Under the pieces are notes generated by a model, which did not search any database, was not told the DNA's origin, and saw nothing but the letters and a program-made list of their open reading frames with translations. Positions 53,156 to 61,056 of a DNA stretch of 64,000 bases are shown here, one piece after another. The translations under genes were made by a program, and so were the position numbers. How positions within the stretch are numbered: the first letter of the stretch is position 1; the number at the start of each line of letters is the position of its first letter. Source of the stretch: Brevibacillus sp. SYP-B805 (lineage in GTDB: Bacteria; Bacillota; Bacilli; Brevibacillales; Brevibacillaceae); NCBI RefSeq assembly GCF_011059135.1, contig NZ_JAALGD010000005.1, positions 139,629 through 203,628 of the forward strand. The letters run 5' to 3'.

Positions 53156-53326
53156 ATGGACCCAACAATCGAGTACACCGATGAACTGACCGGCACGCTT
53201 GCCGAAGCGGCGGAAAAAGATCCGCTCGGCGTGCCGTACAGCCCGCTGCAGCAGATGTGGCAGGTGAATCCGGGAGCGGAAGCGATCGACCCGTCGGATA
53301 CGGTGGGGCAGCAGGAGACTCCCTGA
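53156..53326 (+). CDS. Small acidic protein of unknown function (56 aa)
   Basis: A 56-residue frame starting MDPTIEYTDELTGTLAEAAE and ending SDTVGQQETP, preceded by GAAGGAGAG 6 nt before the ATG. It is acidic and Pro/Gln-containing, with no Cys or membrane segment. The good ribosome binding site, codon use like the neighbours and a terminator directly after it support a real gene. It may be co-transcribed with the DUF2797 gene. I recognise no family. Confidence 0.65.
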   Translation: MDPTIEYTDELTGTLAEAAEKDPLGVPYSPLQQMWQVNPGAEAIDPSDTVGQQETP

Positions 53327-53334
53327 AGCGGAGA

Positions 53335-53372
53335 AAGCGGCAGCATGGTAATACCGGCTGGCCGCTTTTTTC
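53335..53372 (+). terminator. Terminator after small gene
   Basis: AAGCGGC ... GGCCGCTT stem extended by AGC/GGCT, followed by TTTTTT. Confidence 0.75.
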
Positions 53373-53431
53373 TCATAAATGGTAGAATGGTTTGGAAAAA
53401 CATTGCATTTCCAAGGGGCAGGAGGATGGCG

Positions 53432-54301
53432 ATGAAAGGGTGGATCTATGCAATTGTGGCCGCTCTGCTGGTGTCTGCTGCAGGCTATGGAGGCTTCCTG
53501 ATGGGACATGACAGCGCAGACATCCGTGCAAGGGGAGAGAAAATTAAGCTTGAACAGAAAATAACCGCCCTGCAGACGGAAGTGGAGCAGTTGCGGAAGA
53601 ATGCGGCTGAGAGAGAGGAGGGGGATGTGGCCGTCCAGGACCATGACGGGTTAATCCGCTGGTTCCGGACGACGGATGACAAAGGCGTCGGTATCGAGCA
53701 TACGCCCGAGGAGCTTCTCGCCTTGACGCAGAACCCGGAGAACAGGGATTACAAACAAGTGTTGAAGCGTTTCGTCAGCGAAGCGCTGGGAAAGGAGATC
53801 GCCAGCTTTCAAACGGCAAGCCGCACCCTCAATCCGCGCGAAGTACTGGTGATGACTACCGATCATGAAGCGCTGCAGATTCATATGAAAAAATGGAGCA
53901 ATTACGACCAGATCTGGACGGTGACAGGATACAACAATCTCTTTCCAGCATCGGAGAATCTCGATCCGGTTCAACGCTATCGTACCCTCAAGATGGGGGA
54001 TGCGCCCCAACCGGTTCAGGAGTGGGCGAGCAAGCTGCTGGGGACACCGGAATGGCAGCAAGCGTTTACCACGCAGGATGGAAAAACATACATTCTCCTC
54101 AAAACATCTTCCAGCCCGACGGATTCGGTTGAGGTGGAGGATATCGGCATCTGGGCAAATGAGATGTATGTCGATTACCATCGCTATGAGTTTGGCAAAT
54201 CGGCCGATCCCTCCCTGATCAACGATTATTTGCTGCTGGAAGCAGATTACCCGGCGGATCGGGGCGTCCGTTTCACCGAAACGTATGCGTACCGCGAATA
54301 G
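53432..54301 (+). CDS. Membrane-anchored protein with coiled coil, unknown function
   Basis: About 289 residues from ATG 53432, 6 nt after AGGAGG; earlier in-frame ATGs lie in the preceding terminator. One N-terminal helix (WIYAIVAALLVSAAGYGGFL) anchors it, followed by a coiled coil (IKLEQKITALQTEVEQLRKN) and a globular extracytoplasmic domain (FVSEALGKEIASFQTASRTL, HMKKWSNYDQIWTVTGYNNL, DGKTYILLKTSS). I do not recognise the domain. The topology resembles cell-envelope or sporulation proteins. An extended -10-like TGGTAGAAT lies upstream at about 53380. Confidence 0.75.
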   Translation: MKGWIYAIVAALLVSAAGYGGFLMGHDSADIRARGEKIKLEQKITALQTEVEQLRKNAAEREEGDVAVQDHDGLIRWFRTTDDKGVGIEHTPEELLALTQNPENRDYKQVLKRFVSEALGKEIASFQTASRTLNPREVLVMTTDHEALQIHMKKWSNYDQIWTVTGYNNLFPASENLDPVQRYRTLKMGDAPQPVQEWASKLLGTPEWQQAFTTQDGKTYILLKTSSSPTDSVEVEDIGIWANEMYVDYHRYEFGKSADPSLINDYLLLEADYPADRGVRFTETYAYRE

Positions 54302-54360
54302 GTTTGAGCCTGTCCCTTTTGCCATGATATGCTTAAAGAGAGAAAGCGAGGAGATGCAGA

Positions 54361-54723
54361 GTGACTATCACAGCTTACTTGTATGACAAATGCAGCACCT
54401 GCCGCAAAGCGAAGCAGTGGTTGACCAGGGAAGGCGTTCCGTTTACGGAGGTACCGATCGTGGAGTCGTCGCCGACCAAGGAGGAGCTGCGCGCCATGTG
54501 GCAGGCAAGCGGCCTTGACCTGCGCAAATTTTTCAATACCAGCGGACAGCTCTACCGTGAGCTGGGGCTGAAAGAGAAGCTGCCGACGATGTCGGAAGAT
54601 GAGATGCTGGAACTGCTCGCCTCCCACGGCAAGCTGATCAAGCGCCCCCTGATCAGCGACAAGAAAACGGTGACGCTCGGCTTTGATGAAGCCGAACTTG
54701 CCAAAGCATGGGGGAAAAAGTGA
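54361..54723 (+). CDS. ArsC/Spx-family thioredoxin-fold protein (YusI-like)
   Basis: A 120-residue protein starting at GTG 54361 after GAGGAGA. The opening TAYLYDKCSTCRKAKQWL carries a Cys11-x-x-Cys14 pair of the Spx/ArsC-like group, followed by VPFTEVPIVESSPTKEELRA and LIKRPLISDKKTVTLGFDEA, all family-typical. Such proteins include arsenate reductase-like enzymes and the RNA-polymerase-binding Spx/MgsR regulators. Length and the CSTC motif fit YusI, whose function is unknown. It overlaps in spacing with the aminotransferase gene that begins 1 bp after the stop. Confidence 0.88.
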   Translation: MTITAYLYDKCSTCRKAKQWLTREGVPFTEVPIVESSPTKEELRAMWQASGLDLRKFFNTSGQLYRELGLKEKLPTMSEDEMLELLASHGKLIKRPLISDKKTVTLGFDEAELAKAWGKK

Positions 54724-54724
54724 G

Positions 54725-55927
54725 ATGGGGATGCCAACACCTTCGCGCAGATTGGAGCATCTGACATCGGCGATTTTTACCGAAATGGCGCAGCGCAAGC
54801 GTGAAGTGGCCCGCAAGCGGGACGTGATTGATCTCGGGATCGGCAGTCCGGACAAACCGCCTGCCCCCCATCTGATGGAAGCGCTCGCCCAGGCGGTCAA
54901 CCGGCCGGATGTCTACGGCTATCCCGGTTCGGAAGGATCGAGCGCTTTCCGGGAAGAGGTGGCTGCCTGGTATCGGCACCGGTTCGGCGTGGCGCTGGAT
55001 CCGGAGCGGGAAGTCCACGCCCTGATGGGCTCTCAGGACGGCCTTGCCCATTTTGCCCTGGCCTGGGCGGATCCGGGCGATGTGGTGCTCGTCCCGGACC
55101 CCGGTTATCCCATCTATGCGGGAAGCGTATATCTGGCGGGAGCGGAGCTGTACCCCATGCCGCTTGTGGCGGAAAACCGGTTTTTGCCCGACCTGTCCGC
55201 CATTCCCGAGGAGATCTGCCGGCGGGCCAAGTTCATGGTGCTGAACTATCCGAACAATCCGGTCTCGGCGGTGGCGCCGCTCTCTTTTTTTGACGAGGTC
55301 GTTCGGTTTGCCAAACGGCACGGCATCATTGTCGCGCACGATCTGGCCTATTCGGAGATGGCGTTTGACGGGTATCGTCCGCCCAGCTTCCTGCAGGCGG
55401 AGGGGGCCATGGAGGTGGGGATCGAGTTCAACTCGTTTTCCAAAAGCTTCAATATGGCAGGCTGCCGCATCGCCTACGTGGTCGGCAATGCCGAGATCAT
55501 CAAGCCGCTGGCCATCGTCAAGTCAAATGTGGATTACGGGGTTTTCGCCGCCGTCCAGGAGATGGCGGTCGCGGCGCTGCGCGCGGACCGCAGCGGGCAC
55601 TTTCCCAATCCCACCGGCGCTCTGTACCAGGAACGGCGGGATGTGCTGCTGAAGGCGCTGGCGGAAATCGGGTGGAGGATCGACCCGCCGAAGGCCACGA
55701 TGTTCGTCTGGGCGCCCATCCCGGCTGGCTGGGACTCGCGCAGCTTTGCCTTTGCCCTGCTCGAGCGTGCGGGCGTCGTGGTGATCCCGGGCAATGCGTT
55801 CGGCGCCCAAGGGGAAGGCTACGTCCGCATGGCGCTGGTTCAGGAACCGCATGTTCTGGCCGAGGCGGCGAGAAGGATCGGCGAGAGCGGCGTCCTGCAG
55901 GCGCGTTCTGCAGAGCGGGATGTATAA
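54725..55927 (+). CDS. PLP-dependent class I/II aminotransferase
   Basis: About 400 residues from ATG 54725, one base after the stop of the ArsC-like gene. Landmarks: DVIDLGIGSPDKPPAPHLME, YGYPGSEGSSAFREEVA, VPDPGYPIYAGSVYLAGAEL, VLNYPNNPVSAVAP, and the PLP lysine in FNSFSKSFNMAGCRIAYVVG. The pattern is closest to LL-diaminopimelate- and aspartate/aromatic-type aminotransferases. Substrate is uncertain; it could conceivably supply the transamination missing from the mtn cluster, but there is no linkage to support that. Confidence 0.88.
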   Translation: MGMPTPSRRLEHLTSAIFTEMAQRKREVARKRDVIDLGIGSPDKPPAPHLMEALAQAVNRPDVYGYPGSEGSSAFREEVAAWYRHRFGVALDPEREVHALMGSQDGLAHFALAWADPGDVVLVPDPGYPIYAGSVYLAGAELYPMPLVAENRFLPDLSAIPEEICRRAKFMVLNYPNNPVSAVAPLSFFDEVVRFAKRHGIIVAHDLAYSEMAFDGYRPPSFLQAEGAMEVGIEFNSFSKSFNMAGCRIAYVVGNAEIIKPLAIVKSNVDYGVFAAVQEMAVAALRADRSGHFPNPTGALYQERRDVLLKALAEIGWRIDPPKATMFVWAPIPAGWDSRSFAFALLERAGVVVIPGNAFGAQGEGYVRMALVQEPHVLAEAARRIGESGVLQARSAERDV

Positions 55928-55998
55928 AGAACCCGCGAGCGGGGCAGGATGTTGATGGCGCAAATGCGCTTCTAGGTTGAAATTATTCCTATATTGTA

Positions 55999-56028
55999 TT
56001 GACTATAAACTGGGCGGTTTGATATAGT
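55999..56028 (+). promoter_or_regulatory. Promoter of the peroxiredoxin gene
   Basis: TTGACT (55999-56004), 18 bp, TATAGT (56023-56028), 45 bp before the ATG. A/T-rich sequence around it has no convincing PerR box. Confidence 0.6.
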
Positions 56029-56073
56029 GATAACTGTGTAAAGCAAAATTACTTTCCAAGGAGGTTCTCACCT

Positions 56074-56622
56074 ATGGCACAACGTTTGGTTGGTCTTCCG
56101 GCACCAGATTTTACAATGGAAACCGCTCTCGGAAACGGCAAGGATTTCGGCAAGGTTTCCCTCTCCGATTACAAAGGCAAATGGTTGGTTCTTTTCTTCT
56201 ATCCGCTCGACTTCACCTTCGTTTGCCCGACGGAAATTATCGCGCTGAGCGACGCATATGAGGACTTCAAGGATCTGGATGCAGAGATTCTGGGTGTCTC
56301 CACCGACTCGATTCACTCCCACCGCGCATGGATCAACACCCCGCGCGACAAGAACGGTCTCGGCGGCCTGAACTACCCGCTCGCGTCCGACATCCTGAAA
56401 ACCACCGCCCGCAGCTACGGCGTGCTGGATGAAGAAGGCGGCGTAGCGTTCCGCGGTCTGTTCATCATTGATCCGGACGGCATTCTGCGCTACCAAGTGG
56501 TAACCGACATGAACATCGGCCGTTCCGTCGACGAGACGCTGCGCGTGCTGCAGGCGCTGCAAGCCGGTGGTCTCTGCCCGGCCAACTGGCGTCCGGGTGA
56601 AGCGCTGCTGCAAGCGAAGTAA
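56074..56622 (+). CDS. 2-Cys peroxiredoxin (AhpC/TSA family)
   Basis: Thiol peroxidase of 182 residues reducing hydrogen peroxide and organic peroxides. Peroxidatic Cys51 is in [12 protein letters not shown] and resolving Cys168 in [20 protein letters not shown] precedes the ATG. Codon choice is strongly biased, as in a highly expressed gene. It has its own promoter and terminator; the reductase partner AhpF is not in the window, and the thioredoxin-like protein encoded next (56702) might be its reductant, which is inference from position. Confidence 0.95.
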   Translation: MAQRLVGLPAPDFTMETALGNGKDFGKVSLSDYKGKWLVLFFYPLDFTFVCPTEIIALSDAYEDFKDLDAEILGVSTDSIHSHRAWINTPRDKNGLGGLNYPLASDILKTTARSYGVLDEEGGVAFRGLFIIDPDGILRYQVVTDMNIGRSVDETLRVLQALQAGGLCPANWRPGEALLQAK

Positions 56623-56643
56623 TCGGTTTACACGCAAGCATGG

Positions 56644-56678
56644 AAAAGGGTCTAACTTTCTGGCGTTAGACCCTTTTT
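56644..56678 (+). terminator. Terminator after peroxiredoxin gene
   Basis: AAAAGGGTCTAAC / GTTAGACCCTTTTT, near-perfect stem followed by the T-run. Confidence 0.9.
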
Positions 56679-56701
56679 GATCATAACAAAGGAGGAAGAA
56701 C

Positions 56702-57154
56702 ATGCGTCTGCGCGAAGAGCTGCCTGATTTTCCGGGGGTTACGGAATGGGTAAACGGTCAGGTGACCAAAGCGGATCTGGCCGGCAAGCCGGTGCTGGTT
56801 CATTTCTGGTCGGTCAGCTGCTACATGTGCAAGGAATCCTTGCCGCAAATCAATGAATGGCGGGATAAATACAAGGAAAACGGTCTGCAAGTAGTCGGCG
56901 TACATATGCCGCGCTCCGAAGCGGATACCGATATTCAGGCGATCAAGGATACGATCGCCCAGTACAATCTGATTCACCCCATCGCTATCGACAATGGCAT
57001 GAAGACTACGGACGCCTTCCAGAACGAGTATGTGCCGGCGTTCTACCTCTTTGACGAAACGCTGCAGCTGCGCCACTTCCAGGCTGGCGAGAAAGGGCTC
57101 AATCTGTTGAAAAAACGTCTGCACAGAATTTTGGGGAGTGAAGAGGAATCCTAG
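56702..57154 (+). CDS. Thioredoxin-like (TlpA/redoxin family) protein
   Basis: A 150-residue cytoplasmic protein. The redox-active pair Cys40-Tyr-Met-Cys43 lies in [20 protein letters not shown], followed by the redoxin elements [20 protein letters not shown], and the cis-Pro loop [11 protein letters not shown]. There is no signal peptide, unlike exported TlpA or ResA proteins. It likely reduces or oxidises thiols, perhaps as partner of the adjacent peroxiredoxin. AAGGAGGAAG precedes the ATG. gcvH follows 62 bp downstream. Confidence 0.9.
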   Translation: MRLREELPDFPGVTEWVNGQVTKADLAGKPVLVHFWSVSCYMCKESLPQINEWRDKYKENGLQVVGVHMPRSEADTDIQAIKDTIAQYNLIHPIAIDNGMKTTDAFQNEYVPAFYLFDETLQLRHFQAGEKGLNLLKKRLHRILGSEEES

Positions 57155-57216
57155 GAGTTTTGTCCAATACTAAGAGGGTAATCATCCGATTGAATGCGAT
57201 GGGAGGATCTGCAGAA

Positions 57217-57597
57217 ATGGAATTTCCGAAAGAGCTTCGCTACAGCGAAGAGCATGAATGGGTACGCGTCGAAGGGAACAAGGCATATATCGGGATTACC
57301 GCTTTTGCCCAATCCGAGCTGGGGGACATTGTGTTCGTGGAACTGCCGGAAGTCGGCGCGACGGTGAAGCAGGATGAACCGTTTGGCAGCGTGGAATCCG
57401 TCAAAACCGTTTCCGAGCTGTATGCGCCTGTCAGCGGCAAGGTTATCGAAGTGAATGGCGAGCTGGAGTCTGCTCCTGAGCTGGTCAACTCTTCGCCGTA
57501 CGACAAGGCGTGGATGATCGTTGTCGAAATGTCCGATCCGGGCGAACTGGAGAAGTTGTTGGATGCCGACAAGTATGCGGCGATGGTAAAAGAATAG
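57217..57597 (+). CDS. gcvH: Glycine cleavage system H protein
   Basis: Lipoyl carrier of the glycine cleavage complex, also the lipoyl relay in Bacillus lipoate synthesis. The protein is 126 residues from ATG 57217 ([20 protein letters not shown]), 9 nt after GGGAGG; the open frame upstream does not match the family. The lipoylated Lys63 is in [14 protein letters not shown]. The P and T proteins are not nearby, as is usual for Bacillus, where gcvH is separate. A terminator follows at 57609. Confidence 0.96.
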   Translation: MEFPKELRYSEEHEWVRVEGNKAYIGITAFAQSELGDIVFVELPEVGATVKQDEPFGSVESVKTVSELYAPVSGKVIEVNGELESAPELVNSSPYDKAWMIVVEMSDPGELEKLLDADKYAAMVKE

Positions 57598-57608
57598 GCA
57601 TGACCAAG

Positions 57609-57643
57609 GCTGACATCCGCGATGCGACAGGTGTCAGCTTTTT
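57609..57643 (+). terminator. Terminator after gcvH
   Basis: GCTGACA / TGTCAGC stem with a 16-nt loop, followed by TTTTT. The remaining 250 bp up to 57894 contain two TACAAT hexamers (57749, 57827) without good -35 elements and no gene. Confidence 0.7.
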
Positions 57644-57894
57644 GCTTTCCATGAGTGCGGGGGCCCTGCGGTTCGGGCTGACAGGAAAAGGATGCCTTTT
57701 TAATTGTCGGATTACTTTGAAAAAATGGCGCCGGCGTCCGGTTTTCGGTACAATAAAAGTGCTCCCCATGATTTGGCTGGATGTGTTGGCAGCTTTTGCG
57801 CATGGAAGAGACGGAAGCGTCTGCGGTACAATCAATAGGTGCAACGAAAAAGCAGATGAGACAGCAGGAGGTTGCACGCAAGGAGGGAGAGCGT

Positions 57895-58329
57895 ATGAGT
57901 TATTGCTGTGGTGCGGGGATGATCGGATCGATTGGCACGGTCAGACATCAGCGGACATTGATCCGCAATGTGCCGATCCTGTACTGCCCTGCCTGCGACC
58001 GGATCGACGTGCATCCTTCAATCGAGATGGAGTACGAGATCCTGGTGGAGTACGCCCAGGGGGATCGGTCTCCGGAAGTGGATTTCAGCGATTTCGTCAA
58101 TATTGAACATAGACAAGAGTTGTTTGAAAATTGTACGATGGTGGATGACGGCACCGGCTTCGGGGAGGTGCTGCGCCAGCAGATCGACATCTCACTGGAT
58201 CTTCTCGGCGTTGCGAAAGCGCTGGAGGACGACGAGTGGCGGCAGGAGTTGAAAGACCGTTTGCATAGACTAAGCGAACGTCTGAATAAGTACAATAAGC
58301 GCAAGGAGATTTCACAGCGAAGCGCTTAA
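57895..58329 (+). CDS. Unknown protein with zinc-ribbon-like N-terminus
   Basis: About 144 residues from ATG 57895, after AAGGAGGGAG. The N-terminal ~45 residues contain MSYCCGAGMIG and PILYCPACDRIDVHP, two cysteine pairs about 30 residues apart that could bind zinc, similar to YgiT-type fingers. The middle is acidic (EYEILVEYAQGDRSPEVDFS), and the C-terminus is a charged helix (QELKDRLHRLSERLNKYNKR) likely to form a coiled coil. No catalytic motif is visible. A regulatory or adaptor role is possible. The VOC gene follows 36 bp later on the same strand. Confidence 0.75.
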   Translation: MSYCCGAGMIGSIGTVRHQRTLIRNVPILYCPACDRIDVHPSIEMEYEILVEYAQGDRSPEVDFSDFVNIEHRQELFENCTMVDDGTGFGEVLRQQIDISLDLLGVAKALEDDEWRQELKDRLHRLSERLNKYNKRKEISQRSA

Positions 58330-58365
58330 TGGCTGCGAATCGTCGTCGCTTGGGAGGCTGGATTC

Positions 58366-58758
58366 ATGTTTTATTTGAAAGGCGTTCATCATATTGCGCT
58401 CAACTGCCGCGATGTGATGAGGGTGGCCCGTTTTTTTGCAGAGATTCTGGAGGTGCCGGTCCCGCTGGAGAAGGCGGTGGAAGGAGAGCCCATCTACTTT
58501 ATGGTCGGCCCCCAGACGAGAATCGGGCTGCATCCCGCCAAGGAAGAAGGGCGCAACGGCATCGGTCAGATGGATCACATCGCGTTTTCCGTTTCCACCC
58601 GGGCAGAGCTTGATTATCTGGTCGACAAGCTGGAAGCGGAGAACATCTGCTATCGCGGCCCGATCGAACGGCCCGAAAGCTTTAACCTGTACTTTGAAAC
58701 GCCGGAGGGGCATCATCTGGAAGTGCGCCTCGACAAGGATGAATGGGACGACACCTGA
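58366..58758 (+). CDS. VOC (glyoxalase/bleomycin-resistance-fold) family protein
   Basis: A 130-residue protein with two beta-alpha-beta-beta-beta modules: LKGVHHIALNCRDVMRVARF, YFMVGPQTRIGLH, QMDHIAFSVSTRAELDYLVD and NLYFETPEGHHLEVRL. Potential metal ligands are His8 or His9, His in MDHIAF, and Glu in HHLEVR, as in metal-dependent VOC enzymes such as glyoxalase I, FosA/B or dioxygenases. Substrate unknown. GGAGGCTGGATTC precedes the ATG. Unusually, the last codons form one arm of the terminator hairpin. Confidence 0.88.
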   Translation: MFYLKGVHHIALNCRDVMRVARFFAEILEVPVPLEKAVEGEPIYFMVGPQTRIGLHPAKEEGRNGIGQMDHIAFSVSTRAELDYLVDKLEAENICYRGPIERPESFNLYFETPEGHHLEVRLDKDEWDDT

Positions 58759-58776
58759 TGCGGGTGTCGTTTTTTA
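58748..58776 (+). terminator. Terminator overlapping the end of the VOC gene
   Basis: ACGACACC (58748-58755, coding) pairs with GGTGTCGT (58763-58770), followed by six T. The stop codon TGA sits in the loop. Confidence 0.85.
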
Positions 58777-58851
58777 TGGTTGCAGGGGGGCTGGAATGGG
58801 GGCATGGGGCGATGGGGCCAGGCGAGCTCCTTTGACGACCTGCTCAGCGCA

Positions 58852-58938
58852 GAAACGAAAGACGCGGGGAAAAAGGGGGCGTGAGTCTCACATCGCTGAG
58901 ACACCCGGATGTTGAGCCCCCTTCCCGCGTCTCGTTTC
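58852..58938. repeat. Long nested inverted repeat downstream of ptsI
   Basis: GAAACGA...GACGCGGGGAA (from 58852) pairs with TTCCCGCGTC..TCGTTTC (to 58938); GGGGGC pairs with GCCCCC inside, and GTCTCA / TGAGAC (58885-58902) forms a terminal hairpin. The whole 87 bp can fold into one long stem. It lies 78 bp after the ptsI stop and is the only notable content of the 257-bp gap between the VOC gene and ptsI. Confidence 0.7.
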
Positions 58939-59015
58939 GGAGCGGACATGGTACACTTCTCGCGGGTCGTCAAGAGAGCGAGCAGGAACCATCGTCCATG
59001 ACAACTTTTCCGAGA

Positions 59016-60743
59016 TTACAGCTTGTCCATGACATGTTCCTGCAGATAGGCGACGATCGCTTCGCTGCTGTCGAGGGTCATCACATGGCGGGCGATCTCT
59101 TTCATCCGGCCCTTGTCAAGCTGCTTCACCAGGTGGCGGGCACGCAGAATGGAAGAGGCGCTCATGCTGAACTCGTCCAGCCCCATGCCAAGAAGAAGCG
59201 GAATGGCCGTCAGGTTGCCTGCCATCTCGCCGCACATGCCGACCCATTTGCCTGCGCTGTGGGCCGCCTGAATGACGTGTTGAATCAGGCGCAGCACGGC
59301 CGGATGGAACGGTTGGTACAGATGGGAGATTTTTTCGTTCATGCGGTCCACCGCGATGGTGTACTGAATCAGGTCGTTGGTGCCGATGCTGAAGAAATCA
59401 ACCTCTTTCACCAACTGGTCGGCGATCATGGCGGCAGACGGGATTTCGATCATGATGCCCACTTCCATCGTCGGGTTGTAGGCGATGCCTTCGCGGGCTA
59501 GCTCCTCCTTCACTTCTGCCAGCAGCTGATTGGCCTGGCGCAGCTCGTGCAGGGACGAGATCATCGGATACATCATCTTGATGTTGCCGAAGGCGCTGGC
59601 CCGCAGGATGGCGCGCAGCTGAGTCTTGAACATCTCCGTGCGGTCCAGGCAGAGGCGAATGGCGCGGTACCCGAGGAACGGATTCATCTCTTTCGGCAGG
59701 TTGAGATAGGGAAGCTCCTTATCCCCGCCGATGTCCAGCGTCCGGATCACGACCGGCTGCGTGCCGCCGAATGTTTCGGCCACCGCCTTGTATGCCTGGA
59801 ACTGTTCATCTTCGGTGGGCAATGCCGACCTGCCCATGTACAAAAACTCCGTCCGGTACAGGCCGACGCCTTCCGCTCCATATTCTTTCGCCAGCACGGC
59901 GTCCTGCGGATTGCCGATGTTAGCCACCAGCTCTACCCTTGCGCCGTCAGCCGTCACGGACGGTTCGTCCTTCAACTGCTGCAGCAGTACTTTCTGGGCC
60001 GATTCCCGCTCGGCTTTTGCCTTGTAAGCTGCGACAAGATCGGGGGACGGGTTGACGTAGACAAGCCCTTCGCTGCCGTCCAGGATGAGGATGTCTCCCG
60101 GTTTGACGTTTGCCGTGATCTCCTTCAGCCCCACCACGGCGGGAATGTCCATGGACCGGGCCATGATGGCAGAGTGGGAGGTACGGCCGCCGATGTCCGT
60201 CGCGAACGCGGAGACCTTGCTGCGATCCAGCTGCGCGGTGTCGGAGGGGGTAAGGTCGTGCGCCAGCAGGATGACCGGTTCGTTGAAATCATCCAATGAC
60301 GCGGTTTTCGCCCCTGTCAGCTTGCGCAGCAGCCGGTTGCGGATGTCGCGGATATCCGCGGCCCGCTCCCGCATATACTCGTCATCCATGCTGTCGAACA
60401 GCGCGATAAAGCTGTCCGCCACCTCTTGCAGGGCCGCTTCGGCATTGACGGCTTCGGTCCGGATCTTCGCTTCGATGGCGCCGATGAATTCCGGGTCTTG
60501 CAGGAGCAGAATGTGGGCGGAAAAGATCTCCGCCTGCTTTTCCCCCATCTTTTGCCGGGTGGATTCCCTGAGCGCTTCCAGCTCCTCGATGGCGAGCGAC
60601 GTATGATCGGAGAAGCGCTTCACCTCACGTTCAATCTCCGCCTGCGGAATGGTCCGCTTCTGCACCTCGATTTTTTCCTCCAGCAAAAGGAAGGCGGGCC
60701 CGATGGCATAGCCGGGGGCCGCCCCAATTCCCTTCCATTGCAT
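59016..60743 (-). CDS. ptsI: PTS enzyme I (phosphoenolpyruvate-protein phosphotransferase)
   Basis: Transfers phosphate from phosphoenolpyruvate to HPr, supplying all PTS transporters, including MtlA encoded at 21923. The protein is 575 residues, standard length. Phosphorylated His190 is in DIGGRTSHSAIMARS; PEP-binding segments include GLYRTEFLYMGR, SIGTNDLIQYTIAVDR and MCGEMAGN. It starts 24 bp after ptsH and is the last gene of the glcT-EIIBA-ptsH-ptsI cluster. Confidence 0.98.
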   Translation of the reverse strand: MQWKGIGAAPGYAIGPAFLLLEEKIEVQKRTIPQAEIEREVKRFSDHTSLAIEELEALRESTRQKMGEKQAEIFSAHILLLQDPEFIGAIEAKIRTEAVNAEAALQEVADSFIALFDSMDDEYMRERAADIRDIRNRLLRKLTGAKTASLDDFNEPVILLAHDLTPSDTAQLDRSKVSAFATDIGGRTSHSAIMARSMDIPAVVGLKEITANVKPGDILILDGSEGLVYVNPSPDLVAAYKAKAERESAQKVLLQQLKDEPSVTADGARVELVANIGNPQDAVLAKEYGAEGVGLYRTEFLYMGRSALPTEDEQFQAYKAVAETFGGTQPVVIRTLDIGGDKELPYLNLPKEMNPFLGYRAIRLCLDRTEMFKTQLRAILRASAFGNIKMMYPMISSLHELRQANQLLAEVKEELAREGIAYNPTMEVGIMIEIPSAAMIADQLVKEVDFFSIGTNDLIQYTIAVDRMNEKISHLYQPFHPAVLRLIQHVIQAAHSAGKWVGMCGEMAGNLTAIPLLLGMGLDEFSMSASSILRARHLVKQLDKGRMKEIARHVMTLDSSEAIVAYLQEHVMDKL

Positions 60744-60767
60744 GATGCTTCGCCTCTTTTCTGCTCT

Positions 60768-61025
60768 CTATTCGAAGATGGTTTCGATGACGGCTCCCAC
60801 GGCTTCCAGCGCTTCCGCCTCTTTTTCGCCGCTGGTGATCACGGTAAGCTGCTCGCCCTGCTTGGCGGCCAATGCCATCAGGCCCATGACGCTTTTGGCA
60901 TTGATCTGTTTGCCGTCTTTCACCAGATAAATGTCACAAGGATAGGAGTTGGCAGTCTGGGCCAGCTTGGCTGCCGGTCTGGCGTGAAGACCAGTCGGGT
61001 TTTTTACGGTAAATACTTTTTCCAT
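60768..61025 (-). CDS. ptsH: PTS phosphocarrier protein HPr
   Basis: Small carrier of 85 residues. The His phosphorylated by enzyme I is in NPTGLHARPAAKLA (residue 14 here, canonical His15), and the regulatory Ser phosphorylated by HPr kinase is in NAKSVMGLMALA (residue 45 here, canonical Ser46), so it can act as CcpA co-repressor. It lies 31 bp after the EIIBA gene and 24 bp before ptsI. AAAGGAGGAACC precedes the ATG. Confidence 0.98.
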   Translation of the reverse strand: MEKVFTVKNPTGLHARPAAKLAQTANSYPCDIYLVKDGKQINAKSVMGLMALAAKQGEQLTVITSGEKEAEALEAVGAVIETIFE

Positions 61026-61056
61026 AATGAGGTTCCTCCTTTATTTTGAAAAGATG

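Noticed and set aside
57749-57832. Two TACAAT hexamers before the zinc-ribbon-like gene
   Set aside because: Neither has an acceptable -35 at 16-18 bp, so they were not listed as promoters.
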